64,000 bases of DNA, from assembly GCF_004005815.1 (NCBI RefSeq), contig NZ_SACK01000004.1:124001-188000 (forward strand), in the 5' to 3' direction. This DNA is from Mucilaginibacter limnophilus. GTDB taxonomy: Bacteria > Bacteroidota > Bacteroidia > Sphingobacteriales > Sphingobacteriaceae. The notes below the pieces were generated by a model. It was not told the DNA's origin, did no database searches, and saw only the letters and a list, made by a program, of their open reading frames with translations. Positions 33,956 through 42,777 of the stretch are shown here, in pieces. The first letter of the stretch is position 1. Every line of letters starts with the position of its first letter. The position numbers and the translations under genes are program-made.

Positions 33956-34804
33956 TTATAAACCTGCCGGGTGTGCCATTAGTATTTCTTCACTTACCTG
34001 CCATAATCTTTCTCTTGCAGCAGCATCATCCGCCGCTGAAGATACTTTAGCGAGTTTCTTCTTTTTGAAATAAGTACCGCTTTTGGTATGCAGCCCTGAT
34101 TCTGTAGCCAAATAAATGGTTGTTTGGGCGCCTTGTTCAGGCGTTATCATAAACGGGCGGGCTATAGTCAGGAAAAAGCCGGTCATGCCGCCTGCGCCTG
34201 CACCAAAAGCAGTGTTTACCACGCCTGGATGCAACGCGAAAGCAGTGATACCCTTATCCCGGTATTTTTCGGCAAGTGATTTTGTAAAATAGATATTGAA
34301 CAATTTGGCCGCGCCATACACCCGCATTGATGAATAACTTTTCTCACTGTTAAGGTCATCAAAGTCGGGCTTACCCATTTTATGCGCTTCAGAACTTATG
34401 TTAATAATACGCGCCTGCCCTTTTTGGAGCAGAGGCATAAGGTGCATAGTAAGTGCGAAGTGCCCCAGGTGATTTACGGCAAAGGTCATTTCAAATCCAT
34501 CATGGCTAAGCTTTCGCATTGGATACATGCCGCCCGCGTTATTGATCAACACATTTATGGCAAACAGCCGGCTCTTTAATTTTTCGGCAGCGGTATAAAC
34601 GCTATGCAGATCGGACAGATCACACTTTACACTGAATATCTCTTTATTGACCGTTTGCTGCTTTAACTGGCGGACAAGTTCATCACCCTTCACTACATCA
34701 CGCACAAGCAGATACAAGGCATGCCCTTTTTTGGCAAGCGCCAAAGCAGTCTCTTTGCCAATACCTGATGTTGCCCCTGTGATAATGGTGGTAATTGCAG
34801 CCAT
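33956..34804 (-). CDS. short-chain dehydrogenase/reductase
   Basis: 282 residues, classical SDR. Cofactor loop TIITGATSGIGKETALALA at residues 6-24, NVLINNAGGMYP near 85, the catalytic Ser in IINISSEAHKMG and the Tyr-Lys pair in VYGAAKLFN (about 160-165). Layout resembles retinol-dehydrogenase-like SDRs that use NADP. The substrate cannot be read. It lies between the cytochrome gene and a degenerate inverted repeat. Confidence 0.92.
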   Translation of the reverse strand: MAAITTIITGATSGIGKETALALAKKGHALYLLVRDVVKGDELVRQLKQQTVNKEIFSVKCDLSDLHSVYTAAEKLKSRLFAINVLINNAGGMYPMRKLSHDGFEMTFAVNHLGHFALTMHLMPLLQKGQARIINISSEAHKMGKPDFDDLNSEKSYSSMRVYGAAKLFNIYFTKSLAEKYRDKGITAFALHPGVVNTAFGAGAGGMTGFFLTIARPFMITPEQGAQTTIYLATESGLHTKSGTYFKKKKLAKVSSAADDAAARERLWQVSEEILMAHPAGL

Positions 34805-34916
34805 TGTTTAATTAGTTGATTGGATAAGTAGTTGATTGGGTGAGTTGTTGTAATAATTGAGTAAATATACGGGTTTGAACCACTCACTAATTTACTTAAT
34901 CAACCACTCACAATCC
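34804..34916. repeat. degenerate inverted repeat, second copy of the GTTGATT word family
   Basis: Left arm words: TTAGTTGATTGGATAAGT and AGTTGATTGGGTGAGT. Right arm words: ACTCACTAATTTACTTAATC and AACCACTCACAATCC. The same words form the repeat at 17530-17673. It fills nearly the whole SDR-topoisomerase spacer. Confidence 0.6.
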
Positions 34917-34917
34917 T

Positions 34918-36003
34918 TTAACTTGCCTTTGCCAGTTTTTCATTTTCCAGTATCTGTAAAAGCGCTTTTTCGGCAAGTGTAAGTTCTGACGCTTTAATGT
35001 CGGCATCCTCATCCAATCCTTCAAGGTACTTGAACAACGTGCCTTCTTCATAATTTTTTATCACTGCCGGATGTACATAATACTTTTTGCAAACCGTACG
35101 GGTATTACCCAGGTTTAGCGCTACTTCATCAAGTACGCTTACAATCTTCTTTTTACATTCGGTAACGTTTTCGAAGCCGCCGGCTTGTTTAAAGGCAAAC
35201 AGCGCGCTTACGCTGCCTGCCCAGGTACGAAAATCTTTCGCGGTGAAGTCTTCTCCTGTTATTTCTTTAAGATAACCGTTTACGTCACCCGAACCAATGG
35301 TGCAACGTTCGCCATCGTCATTATAAAACTGAAAAAGCTCCTTACCGGGTATGTCGCGGCATTGCTTTACCAGCCTTGCCAGTTTTTTGCTTTGAAGGGA
35401 TATATCCTGGTAAACGCCTTTTTTGCCTTTAAAGGCAAAGCGCAATTTCGATCCTTCTATTTTTACGTGCTTATCCTGTAAGGTAGTAAGCCCAAACGAA
35501 CCATACAGCTTTTTATACGACTCATTCCCTACCCTGATGCTGGTTAGTTCCATTAGCCTTACAACCAAGGCGACTACCTTACGGTAATCAAGGTTACGGC
35601 GGGCAAGGTCGGTATCCACCTGCTGCCTTATGGCCGGAATATGAGCAGCGAAAGTTTGCAGGCGGTAGTATTTTGATTGATTGCGGATCTGGTTCCATTC
35701 AGCATGATAGCGATACTGCTTGCGTCCTGCAGCATCTATCCCGGTAAACTGTAGGTGCCCGTTCTCATGTGGGGATATCCAAACATTGGTATATGCCGGC
35801 GGAATAACCAGTTTGTTGAAACGGATTATCAAATCTTTATCCTTCACCAGGTTACCTTCGGCATCGTAATAACTCCATCCCTTGCCGGCCTTTTTGCGGG
35901 TAAAGCCGGGCATTGTGTCAGACACGTAGCGCAAGCCTACGGCTTTGGCAGTGACCTTAGGGTCGCGGCCTATTTTTTCAAGTTTTTTTACAAGGCGGTT
36001 CAT
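34918..36003 (-). CDS. DNA topoisomerase IB (eukaryotic/poxvirus type)
   Basis: 361 residues from ATG 36003. It has the N-terminal beta domain (TRKKAGKGWSYYDAEGNLV, then PPAYTNVWISPHENGHLQFT) and the tyrosine-recombinase-like catalytic domain: LMELTSIRVGNESYKKLYG (Arg), FAFKGKKGVYQDISL (Lys), EDFTAKDFRTWAGSV (Arg) and TRTVCKKYYVHPAVI, where the last motif holds the DNA-linking tyrosine. Such enzymes relax supercoils without ATP. Bacterial copies are sporadic but common in soil Bacteroidota. Single gene. Confidence 0.93.
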   Translation of the reverse strand: MNRLVKKLEKIGRDPKVTAKAVGLRYVSDTMPGFTRKKAGKGWSYYDAEGNLVKDKDLIIRFNKLVIPPAYTNVWISPHENGHLQFTGIDAAGRKQYRYHAEWNQIRNQSKYYRLQTFAAHIPAIRQQVDTDLARRNLDYRKVVALVVRLMELTSIRVGNESYKKLYGSFGLTTLQDKHVKIEGSKLRFAFKGKKGVYQDISLQSKKLARLVKQCRDIPGKELFQFYNDDGERCTIGSGDVNGYLKEITGEDFTAKDFRTWAGSVSALFAFKQAGGFENVTECKKKIVSVLDEVALNLGNTRTVCKKYYVHPAVIKNYEEGTLFKYLEGLDEDADIKASELTLAEKALLQILENEKLAKAS

Positions 36004-36119
36004 TTGTGGAGATAACAAGCAGTAAAGGTTTAAGTTTTAATCTTACTTTATGCTGACCGTGGTTACTAACATTATGTTTTTCGTCTGCCTACCTTAGTGC
36101 AACTAAATATTCACTACTT

Positions 36120-37136
36120 ATGAAATACAACATTTTAGGAAACACAGGGCTTATTGTATCCGAGCTTTGCTTCGGCACCATGACCTTCGGCGGAAGCGGC
36201 TTTTGGGAAAACATAGGCAAAATACAACAGGATGAAGTTAATCAGTTGATGAAAGAGGTGGTTGACAGCGGCATCAACTTTATTGATACGGCTAATGTGT
36301 ACTCGTTCGGCCAGTCGGAAACACTCTTGGGCCAGTCGATTATCGACCTTGGTTTGAACCGCAATGAACTGATAATAGCTACCAAAGTGCGCGGCCGCAT
36401 GAGCGAAGGCAAAAACAATGTAGGCCTATCGCGCTACCATATTTTTCAATCGGTTGACGAAAGTTTGAAACGCCTGCAGCTGGATCATATCGACATCCTT
36501 TATGTTCATGGTGTTGATTTGCTTACTCCTGTTGAAGAGATTATGCGATCATTAAACGACATTGTGCTTACCGGTAAGGTGCGTTATGTTGCTATTTGCA
36601 ACTGGCCTGCCTGGATGGTTATGAAAGCGCTTGGCATCAGCGAGAAAAATAGCTGGAGCAAGGTTATTGGTTTGCAATACTACTTTTCATTAGTTGGCCG
36701 CGATATTGAGCGTGAGATATTACCGCTGGCTGCCGACCAAAACCTGGCTGTTATGCCGTGGAGCCCGCTGGCAGGTGGTTTCCTGTCGGGAAAATATACA
36801 CGTGACGGCGAAAAAGCCGGAGCACGCCGCGACGCGTTTGATTTCCCTCCGGTTAATAAAGACCGCGGTTATGATATTGTTGACGTGATTGCCGAAATTG
36901 GTAAGCAGCATAACGTTTCGGCAGCGCAGGTTGCCCTGGCATGGGTTCGCCAGCAAAAAGGTGTTACCAGTACCATTATTGGCGCAAAAAATATCGATCA
37001 GCTGAAAGACAACATCAAATCGACAGAAATACAACTTACAGCCGATGATCTGCAAAAGATCAATGAGGTAAGTGCACTACCACGCGAATATCCGGGCTGG
37101 ATGGTTGAAAGACAATCGGCAGATAGGACGGTTTAA
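36120..37136 (+). CDS. aldo/keto reductase
   Basis: 338 residues, a TIM-barrel NADPH-dependent reductase. The catalytic tetrad is seen as Asp and Tyr in FIDTANVYSFGQSE, Lys in IIATKVRGRM and His in ILYVHGVD. The C-terminal SAAQVALAWVRQQKGVTSTI and IIGAKNIDQLKDNI form the cofactor phosphate site. The family reduces aldehydes and ketones; the group with VSELCFGTMTFGG is close to YajO/Tas-like proteins. Substrate unknown. A long hairpin follows the stop. Confidence 0.92.
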   Translation: MKYNILGNTGLIVSELCFGTMTFGGSGFWENIGKIQQDEVNQLMKEVVDSGINFIDTANVYSFGQSETLLGQSIIDLGLNRNELIIATKVRGRMSEGKNNVGLSRYHIFQSVDESLKRLQLDHIDILYVHGVDLLTPVEEIMRSLNDIVLTGKVRYVAICNWPAWMVMKALGISEKNSWSKVIGLQYYFSLVGRDIEREILPLAADQNLAVMPWSPLAGGFLSGKYTRDGEKAGARRDAFDFPPVNKDRGYDIVDVIAEIGKQHNVSAAQVALAWVRQQKGVTSTIIGAKNIDQLKDNIKSTEIQLTADDLQKINEVSALPREYPGWMVERQSADRTV

Positions 37137-37143
37137 GTTTTTT

Positions 37144-37224
37144 AGTCCAAAAGACGGAAAGTCCGAAAGAAAAAGTCTGTTTTTTTCAGACGTTCCGACT
37201 TCCGGACTTTCCGTCTTTCGGACT
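37144..37224. terminator. long bidirectional hairpin between AKR and threonine aldolase genes
   Basis: Arms of 22 bp (37144-37165 and 37203-37224) pair with one mismatch, and a second hairpin is nested inside (GTCTG 37175-37179, T7 loop, CAGAC 37187-37191). Both genes end here. It may serve as a shared terminator or be a mobile palindrome. Confidence 0.7.
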
Positions 37225-37230
37225 ATTCGA

Positions 37231-38250
37231 CTAAAACAAGCTTTTAAACACCTTCACCGCATACTCCACTCCTTCCGGATGAATATCCAGATGGGTTACA
37301 AAGCGTATTCGGTTTTTGGCTGTGCTCATGCAGATAATGCCCTGTGCAGCCAGATCGGCAACCACTTTATCGGCCGGTTCAACGGTATCAAATAAAACAA
37401 TATTGGTTTCGACGGGAAGCACCGCGCTTACCCAACTACATTTAGCCAACTCGTCGGCCAGTATGCGGGCGTGGGCATGATCGATTTTAAGCCTTTCAAC
37501 ATGATGATCGAGCGCATAAATGCCCGCCGCTGCCAGAAAACCCGCCTGGCGCATACCACCGCCAAGTACTTTACGTATCCTTCGTGCTTGTTTTATAGTT
37601 TCTTTATCAGCCAGTAAAACCGAGCCAACGGGTGCACCCAATCCTTTTGATAAGCATACTGATATTCCATTGAAGTATTTCCCATAATCCTTTGCATCAT
37701 CACCTGTATGTGTAAGCGCGTTGAAGATGCGTGCGCCGTCAAGATGCAGCTTTAGATTATGCTGATGGCAAAGTTCGGCTATGGGTTTAATCTGCTCGAG
37801 CGTATAACAGGCGCCGCCGCCTTTGTTAACCGTGTTTTCAAGCACTACCAAACTGGTGCGTGGAAAATGGATATTTTCGGCATTTATTTCAGGCTCTATC
37901 ATTTCGGCGGTAATTATACCACGATAGCCATTCAGTAATCGTGTTGATACTGCCGAATTGAACGCTATGCCCCCACCTTCGTAGCGGTAAACGTGTGCTG
38001 TTTGGTCGGCAATCAATTCATCCATTGGCTGGGTAAAGCATTTAATGGCTATCTGGTTGGTCATAGTACCCGACGGGCAGAAGATGCCCGCCTCCATGCC
38101 AAACATGGCCGCGGCTTTTTCTTCAAGGGCGTTTACTGTTTCATCTTCGCCAAAAACATCATCACCCACTTTTGCACTCATCATGGCCTCAAGCATACCC
38201 GGTGTAGGTTTAGTTATCGTATCGCTGCGAAAATCAACAGTAGTTTGCAT
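37231..38250 (-). CDS. ltaE: low-specificity L-threonine aldolase
   Basis: 339 residues, PLP fold I. DFRSDTITKPTPGMLEAM opens the protein (the family's FRSDT.T.PT motif), followed by FGEDETVNALEEKAA, and the PLP lysine is in ISVCLSKGLGAPVGS near residue 200. The enzyme cleaves L-threonine or L-allo-threonine into glycine and acetaldehyde. Length normal (about 340). Diverges from the secreted protein gene after 46 bp. Confidence 0.93.
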   Translation of the reverse strand: MQTTVDFRSDTITKPTPGMLEAMMSAKVGDDVFGEDETVNALEEKAAAMFGMEAGIFCPSGTMTNQIAIKCFTQPMDELIADQTAHVYRYEGGGIAFNSAVSTRLLNGYRGIITAEMIEPEINAENIHFPRTSLVVLENTVNKGGGACYTLEQIKPIAELCHQHNLKLHLDGARIFNALTHTGDDAKDYGKYFNGISVCLSKGLGAPVGSVLLADKETIKQARRIRKVLGGGMRQAGFLAAAGIYALDHHVERLKIDHAHARILADELAKCSWVSAVLPVETNIVLFDTVEPADKVVADLAAQGIICMSTAKNRIRFVTHLDIHPEGVEYAVKVFKSLF

Positions 38251-38296
38251 ATTGTAATTGAAGTAGTATTTTTAAAAATTCAAATATCTAAATCTT

Positions 38297-38953
38297 ATGC
38301 GTAAAATCTTACTTCTATTGCTGCTTATTGGCAGTACGTTTTCTGCAAACGCACAACTGTTTGGTTACAATTGGAAAGAAGGCTATTACATTGATTTAAG
38401 AGGCAGAAAGCATCTGGGATTTATAGCTGATTATGTGGCTTCTAAAGGTATAGCGGGTGCGTACGGTTCGAGCTTTAGGTTCAAATATAAAGACGAAGAC
38501 TCAAAAAAAATTAAAGCTAAAGACGTAAGAGCATTTGTGGTAAAACCCGATAAAAAGCAACCAACCTTACGAGACAGTTTTATTGTGGCAACTACAAATA
38601 AATTATCTGATGCGCCATTTCTACTTGTAAAGATTAACAACAACCCGGTTAAATTGTACTCCTCAGTATGGAATACGGCTTCCCCTGGAGGCGTAGGTGC
38701 AGGTTTTAGTGTAGGTATAAGCTGGTCTGGAGAAACTTATTACTGGGGCACAGGTCCTGATGATGTAACTAAGCTTACCAAAAAGAATTTTGTTGAAGCC
38801 GCAAGTCAGTTTTTTGCAGATAAGCCTGATATAGTTGCTAAAATTACGGATAAAACTTACGGCTGGAGCGACCGTGAAAACCTTATCCGATTTTATTTAA
38901 CGGGCAAATGGAACGAGGAAGATAAAACATCTTCTGCCGGTTCATCAGAATAA
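38297..38953 (+). CDS. secreted protein of unknown function, first of a related pair
   Basis: 218 residues. Signal peptide 1-19 (ends ANAQ). The mature part has KHLGFIADY, FRFKYKDEDSKKIKAKDVRAFV, DSFIVAT, and VKINNNPVKLYSSV, followed by a glycine-rich stretch and ETYYWGTG. The same order of motifs (GFI, F-K-DE-KI, DSFVVA, VK-N-E-KLY, YFFG) is seen in the next gene, so the two are distant paralogues. Many Bacteroidota have such proteins; no enzyme motif is recognised. The next gene starts 38 bp downstream and is probably co-transcribed. Confidence 0.72.
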   Translation: MRKILLLLLLIGSTFSANAQLFGYNWKEGYYIDLRGRKHLGFIADYVASKGIAGAYGSSFRFKYKDEDSKKIKAKDVRAFVVKPDKKQPTLRDSFIVATTNKLSDAPFLLVKINNNPVKLYSSVWNTASPGGVGAGFSVGISWSGETYYWGTGPDDVTKLTKKNFVEAASQFFADKPDIVAKITDKTYGWSDRENLIRFYLTGKWNEEDKTSSAGSSE

Positions 38954-38991
38954 AAAAAATGTTTTACCGTTAATTGTATAAAATCAAGTTA

Positions 38992-39696
38992 ATGCTACGA
39001 ACATTATCTTTCATATTATTTTTTTTGTTGGCAGCCACTGCCGCCTATGCTCAAAAATGGCTACCCGGCAGCATTAATGATGTTAAAGGTAACCGCGAAA
39101 CCGGTTTTATAAACCCTTACCCTTCAGGCAAAGGGCCAAATAAGCATGAGGCTTTTATTGAGTTTAAAACCGACGAGAAGATGAACCCGATCAAGCTAAG
39201 TGCGGGTGAACTGCGCTCATTTATTGCCGGTAAGGATAGCTTTGTGGTGGCACACCCGCCGGGCAATGGCAGCTGGAATGGTAAGGAACTTGACTTTGTA
39301 AAGGTTGTTATCAACGAAGAGATAAAGCTATATCAGGGTAAAGGCGCCGGCGGCGGTGGCGGTTTTAAAATACGTCCCGGCTTTTCAGGTGGAGTTGGCC
39401 TGGGCAGCGGAGGTTATGGTGGCGTAGGCGGCGGTTTAGGTGTTTCAATGGGTGGCAACGGTAACAGGAATGGCGAAAAGGCTAACGTTGGTTACTTTTT
39501 TGGCGCCAATACTGCCGAAATGATGGAAGTGAGCGCTGTAAATTTCAACGACATAATGCTGGATATTATGGGCGATGAACCCGCTGTTGCCAACGAGATA
39601 CGCAAGAACAAATTCAACCTGCATAACATTGAATCGCTGATTGATTTCTTTAAAAAAGTAAAGGCGGCTAACGCCGCCCAAAATACTCAACAGTAA
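38992..39696 (+). CDS. secreted glycine-rich protein, second of a related pair
   Basis: 234 residues from ATG 38992; a TTG six codons earlier is less likely. Signal peptide ends AYAQ (about residue 21). Layout follows the preceding protein: RETGFIN, FIEFKTDEKMNPIKLSAGELRSF, DSFVVA, FVKVVINEEIKLYQGKGAG, then a glycine-rich insertion of about 50 residues and YFFGANTAEMMEV. The C-terminal part is helical and charged (DFFKKVKAANAAQ). No function is recognised. Its stop is 1 bp from that of the converging GH53 gene. Confidence 0.7.
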   Translation: MLRTLSFILFFLLAATAAYAQKWLPGSINDVKGNRETGFINPYPSGKGPNKHEAFIEFKTDEKMNPIKLSAGELRSFIAGKDSFVVAHPPGNGSWNGKELDFVKVVINEEIKLYQGKGAGGGGGFKIRPGFSGGVGLGSGGYGGVGGGLGVSMGGNGNRNGEKANVGYFFGANTAEMMEVSAVNFNDIMLDIMGDEPAVANEIRKNKFNLHNIESLIDFFKKVKAANAAQNTQQ

Positions 39697-39697
39697 T

Positions 39698-40747
39698 TTA
39701 CTCTATCAGGAAAGCATCCATTGCTGCAGTAGGCTTGCCGTTGTCGTCAAAGGCACCCAGTTTGTAACCCTGCCAGCTGTTGTAAGCTTCGGGCTCCCAA
39801 TAAAATACACCTAAACCTTTTTTGTTGGGCAAACTATTATTCTTTAAAATGATATCGCTGATGAACTTTTTGGACTCAGCGGCGGCTGTAGCCGGCATAC
39901 CCACTTCAACTACCATCACTTCCGAGCCGTAGCGGGTAGCCATATCCTTCATGTTGGCCAGGCATTGTTCATTCAACGCCGCCCAGTTTGCCACTTCCGG
40001 ATATAACGACATGCCAATGATATCCCATTGCGCGCCATTGGCTTTAAGTCCATCAAGGTTCCAGCGGTACAAGTTATTATCGTAACCGTTTGAAAGATGT
40101 ACAATTACCTTACTGCTTGCACTTACCAATTTTACAGCCTCATATCCCGACTTAAACAGTTCGGCATAGTTCTTCATGTTTTTTGAAGCACGACCATCTT
40201 CCCAAAGCATACCATCATTAATTTCGTTACCAACCTGCACCCATTCAGGCGTAATGCCGGCATTTTTAAGCGCGGTAAGTACACTTACTGTATGATCATA
40301 TACGGCATCCTTTAATCCATTCATATCCAGTGAAGCCCATGCCGCCGGCTTAGTTTGTTTACCCGGATCTGCCCAAAAATCGCTGTAGTGAAAGTCTATC
40401 ATGATACGGAAACCAAGGTTTTTTGCGCGCGTTGCCTTGGCAACCACATCCGCAGTGTTATTCCAGCCGTCAGTAGGATTCACCCATACCCGCAGTCGTA
40501 TAGAGTTAATGCCTTTATCTTTTAATATCTGTAGTAAATCCTGCTGGGTACCGACATTGTTATAAAACTTTACACCTTTTGCTTCCATCTCGGTTATCCA
40601 ACTTACGTCGGCGCCCTTTGCAAAACCGGTATTCAATTGCTTGATCTCCTCTTCAGGCGGATCAGGTGTAACCTTTGAATTATCTTTTGAACAGCTTACC
40701 TCCAAACAGGCAAAAAAAACGCAAATAAAAATCCCTATCCTTCTCAT
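39698..40747 (-). CDS. GH53 endo-beta-1,4-galactanase, lipoprotein
   Basis: 349 residues. Lipoprotein signal with Cys near residue 19 (LEVSC) and a short acidic linker. The catalytic barrel begins GFAKGADVSWITEME; INSIRLRVWVNPTDGWN, IMIDFHYSDFWADPGKQ and WVQVGNEINDGMLW (acid/base Glu) are classic GH53 motifs; VMVVEVGMP holds the nucleophile Glu. The enzyme cuts beta-1,4-galactan of arabinogalactan type I (pectin side chains). It stands alone: no SusC/D pair is beside it. Surface or periplasmic by its lipid anchor. Confidence 0.93.
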   Translation of the reverse strand: MRRIGIFICVFFACLEVSCSKDNSKVTPDPPEEEIKQLNTGFAKGADVSWITEMEAKGVKFYNNVGTQQDLLQILKDKGINSIRLRVWVNPTDGWNNTADVVAKATRAKNLGFRIMIDFHYSDFWADPGKQTKPAAWASLDMNGLKDAVYDHTVSVLTALKNAGITPEWVQVGNEINDGMLWEDGRASKNMKNYAELFKSGYEAVKLVSASSKVIVHLSNGYDNNLYRWNLDGLKANGAQWDIIGMSLYPEVANWAALNEQCLANMKDMATRYGSEVMVVEVGMPATAAAESKKFISDIILKNNSLPNKKGLGVFYWEPEAYNSWQGYKLGAFDDNGKPTAAMDAFLIE

Positions 40748-40877
40748 ATCTTAAAATTGGTTGTAGTAACAGGCATGCGGAGAGCTAATGCCCTAAGTGT
40801 TAAATATACACCAAATGACAATTTAAATGATAGGTAATTTTATTTTTTTGTAGATAAATAACAACCGATGATCAGCC

Positions 40878-41753
40878 TTATTCGCCGAACAAACCGCTGC
40901 TTAAGTAACGGTCGCCCCTGTCACAGGCAATAAAAACAATAACGCCTTGGGTTAATGCGGCAGCCAGTTGCAGCGCGGCGTGGCAGGCGCCGCCGGTGCT
41001 CATACCAGCAAATACGCCTTCAACTTGTGCAAGCTTCCTTGTCATCGCGATAGCGTCGGTTTCGCTTACATCCATTATCCTGTCAACACGTTTTGGGTCA
41101 AAAATCTTAGGTAGATATGCTTCAGGCCAGCGGCGTATACCGGGAATCGAAGATTCTTCGGTAGGTTGGCATCCTACTATTTGTATATCAGCATTTTTTT
41201 CTTTCAAATACATTGAACAACCCATAATAGTGCCTGTAGTACCCATAGCGCTTACAAAATGGGTAATGCCGCCGTTGGTATCGCGCCATATTTCAGGGCC
41301 TGTAGTTTTAATATGTCCCCCGTAATTATCAGGGTTGGCAAACTGGTTAAGCAAAAAATAACCGCCATTGGCTCCTTTATCTTCGGCATAATCACGGCAG
41401 GCCTCAATGCTTTCAAGCAGGGTAACTTTAGCGCCAAAAGCTTCCATGGTGAGTGTACGCTCGCGGGTGGAGTTTGATGGCATAACCAGCTCTATTTCCA
41501 GATCAAACAAACGGGCTATCATGGCAAGTGCAATCCCTGTATTACCGCTGGTTGCTTCAACAAGTCGCGTACCAGGTTTAATTTCTCCCCGGTCAATTGC
41601 GCTTTTTATCATGTTAAGCGCCGCGCGGTCTTTTACGCTACCGCCCGGATTATTTCCTTCAAGCTTCGCAAATACTTTCACATTTGGGTTTGTGTTCAGC
41701 TTTTTAAGCTCGACAAGCGGCGTGTTGCCAATAAGATCAATAATACCCGACAT
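40878..41753 (-). CDS. cysM: cysteine synthase (CysM/CysK-type)
   Basis: 291 residues, PLP fold II. The lysine is in GNNPGGSVKDRAALNMI (about residue 42), the serine loop ATSGNTGIALAM near 70, and the phosphate-binding GTTGTIMG near 175. It makes cysteine from O-acetylserine and sulfide (or thiosulfate). The length is short, nearer CysM than CysK. It begins 9 bp after cysE and the two form an operon. Ends at YLSSGLFGE, normal for CysM. Confidence 0.93.
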   Translation of the reverse strand: MSGIIDLIGNTPLVELKKLNTNPNVKVFAKLEGNNPGGSVKDRAALNMIKSAIDRGEIKPGTRLVEATSGNTGIALAMIARLFDLEIELVMPSNSTRERTLTMEAFGAKVTLLESIEACRDYAEDKGANGGYFLLNQFANPDNYGGHIKTTGPEIWRDTNGGITHFVSAMGTTGTIMGCSMYLKEKNADIQIVGCQPTEESSIPGIRRWPEAYLPKIFDPKRVDRIMDVSETDAIAMTRKLAQVEGVFAGMSTGGACHAALQLAAALTQGVIVFIACDRGDRYLSSGLFGE

Positions 41754-41762
41754 AACCTGAAT

Positions 41763-42572
41763 TTATTTACCGTTTGTTTTTTGAATATGAATGGTTGGTG
41801 TATGGTACACCGTTGAGTATGGCGCAACGCTCTTTGTAAGCCATACGTTACCGCCGATTGTGCTGTCGTGGCCGATTACCGTATCGCCGCCAAGTATAGT
41901 AGCCCCCGAATAAATAATCACGCCATCCTCAACAGTTGGATGACGCTTAACCCCGGCAAGGTCTTTACGCACGCTTAACGCACCCAGAGTAACACCCTGA
42001 TAAAGTTTAACACGGTTACCTATGATACATGTTTCGCCGATAACGATGCCGGTACCATGATCAATGTGAAAATACTCTCCTATCTCGGCCGCAGGATGAA
42101 TATCAATACCCGTTACCGAATGCGCATGCTCAGTAAGTATGCGTGGAATAAGCGGGATGCCAAGACCGGTAAGCAGGTGCGCTATACGGTAAAAGCTGAT
42201 AGCGTAAAAACCCGGGTATGTACGAACCACTTCAAACTCGGTACGCGCGGCAGGGTCGCCGTCGTAAATGGCTTGAATATCTGTGCACAATAACTCATAT
42301 AATGCGGGCAAGCCATTAAAAAATGCCTGCGCGGTTTGATGACTTTCATCCTTACTGCAGCGGTCATCGGCACCTACCATGCCCGCGAGTTTTTCCTGGA
42401 GTTGTTCAAGTTTCCCACGAAGTACCGCTGCCGAGCAAGGTATGCCATCGGCACATTCCGGAAACATCACCCTGATCACCTTCCAGGCCCAATCAGCAAT
42501 TTCCTTGTTAGGTGGTATAACGTGCGCCGGCCTTGGCCTTGACAGTATCTTATTGAAAAACTCGTCGTTCAT
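41763..42572 (-). CDS. cysE: serine O-acetyltransferase
   Basis: 269 residues from ATG 42572; a longer start at 42611 is unlikely because it overlaps the upstream spacer and a -7 candidate lies at 42609-42616. The C-terminal left-handed beta-helix is clear: GIDIHPAAEIGEYFHIDHGTG, then IVIGETCIIGNRVKLYQGVT, with the catalytic His/Asp in FHIDHGTG and the acetyl-CoA site after it. An N-terminal helical part of about 140 residues matches the EpsC-like form of Bacteroidota. Makes O-acetylserine for the following cysM product. Confidence 0.93.
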   Translation of the reverse strand: MNDEFFNKILSRPRPAHVIPPNKEIADWAWKVIRVMFPECADGIPCSAAVLRGKLEQLQEKLAGMVGADDRCSKDESHQTAQAFFNGLPALYELLCTDIQAIYDGDPAARTEFEVVRTYPGFYAISFYRIAHLLTGLGIPLIPRILTEHAHSVTGIDIHPAAEIGEYFHIDHGTGIVIGETCIIGNRVKLYQGVTLGALSVRKDLAGVKRHPTVEDGVIIYSGATILGGDTVIGHDSTIGGNVWLTKSVAPYSTVYHTPTIHIQKTNGK

Positions 42573-42608
42573 GTTTATTCGCGGTGCGCTTAAATTATAG
42601 CAGCAAGG

Positions 42609-42616
42609 CAAAAATA
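42609..42616 (-). promoter_or_regulatory. candidate -7 element for cysE-cysM
   Basis: Minus-strand TATTTTTG fits TAnnTTTG, 36 bp before the chosen cysE ATG. Confidence 0.4.
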
Positions 42617-42777
42617 CCTTTTTGCTTTTTATCAGCTAACCTTTTTCTTCATGACAAGGTAAATAAACAGTGTTACTCATTATTACACAACCATTTGTAC
42701 GCTTTATGTGCATAGGGAAAGATGGTTAAAAAAAACAATGTTTTATAATATTGCTGCATAACCCAACCAATAAGCCG

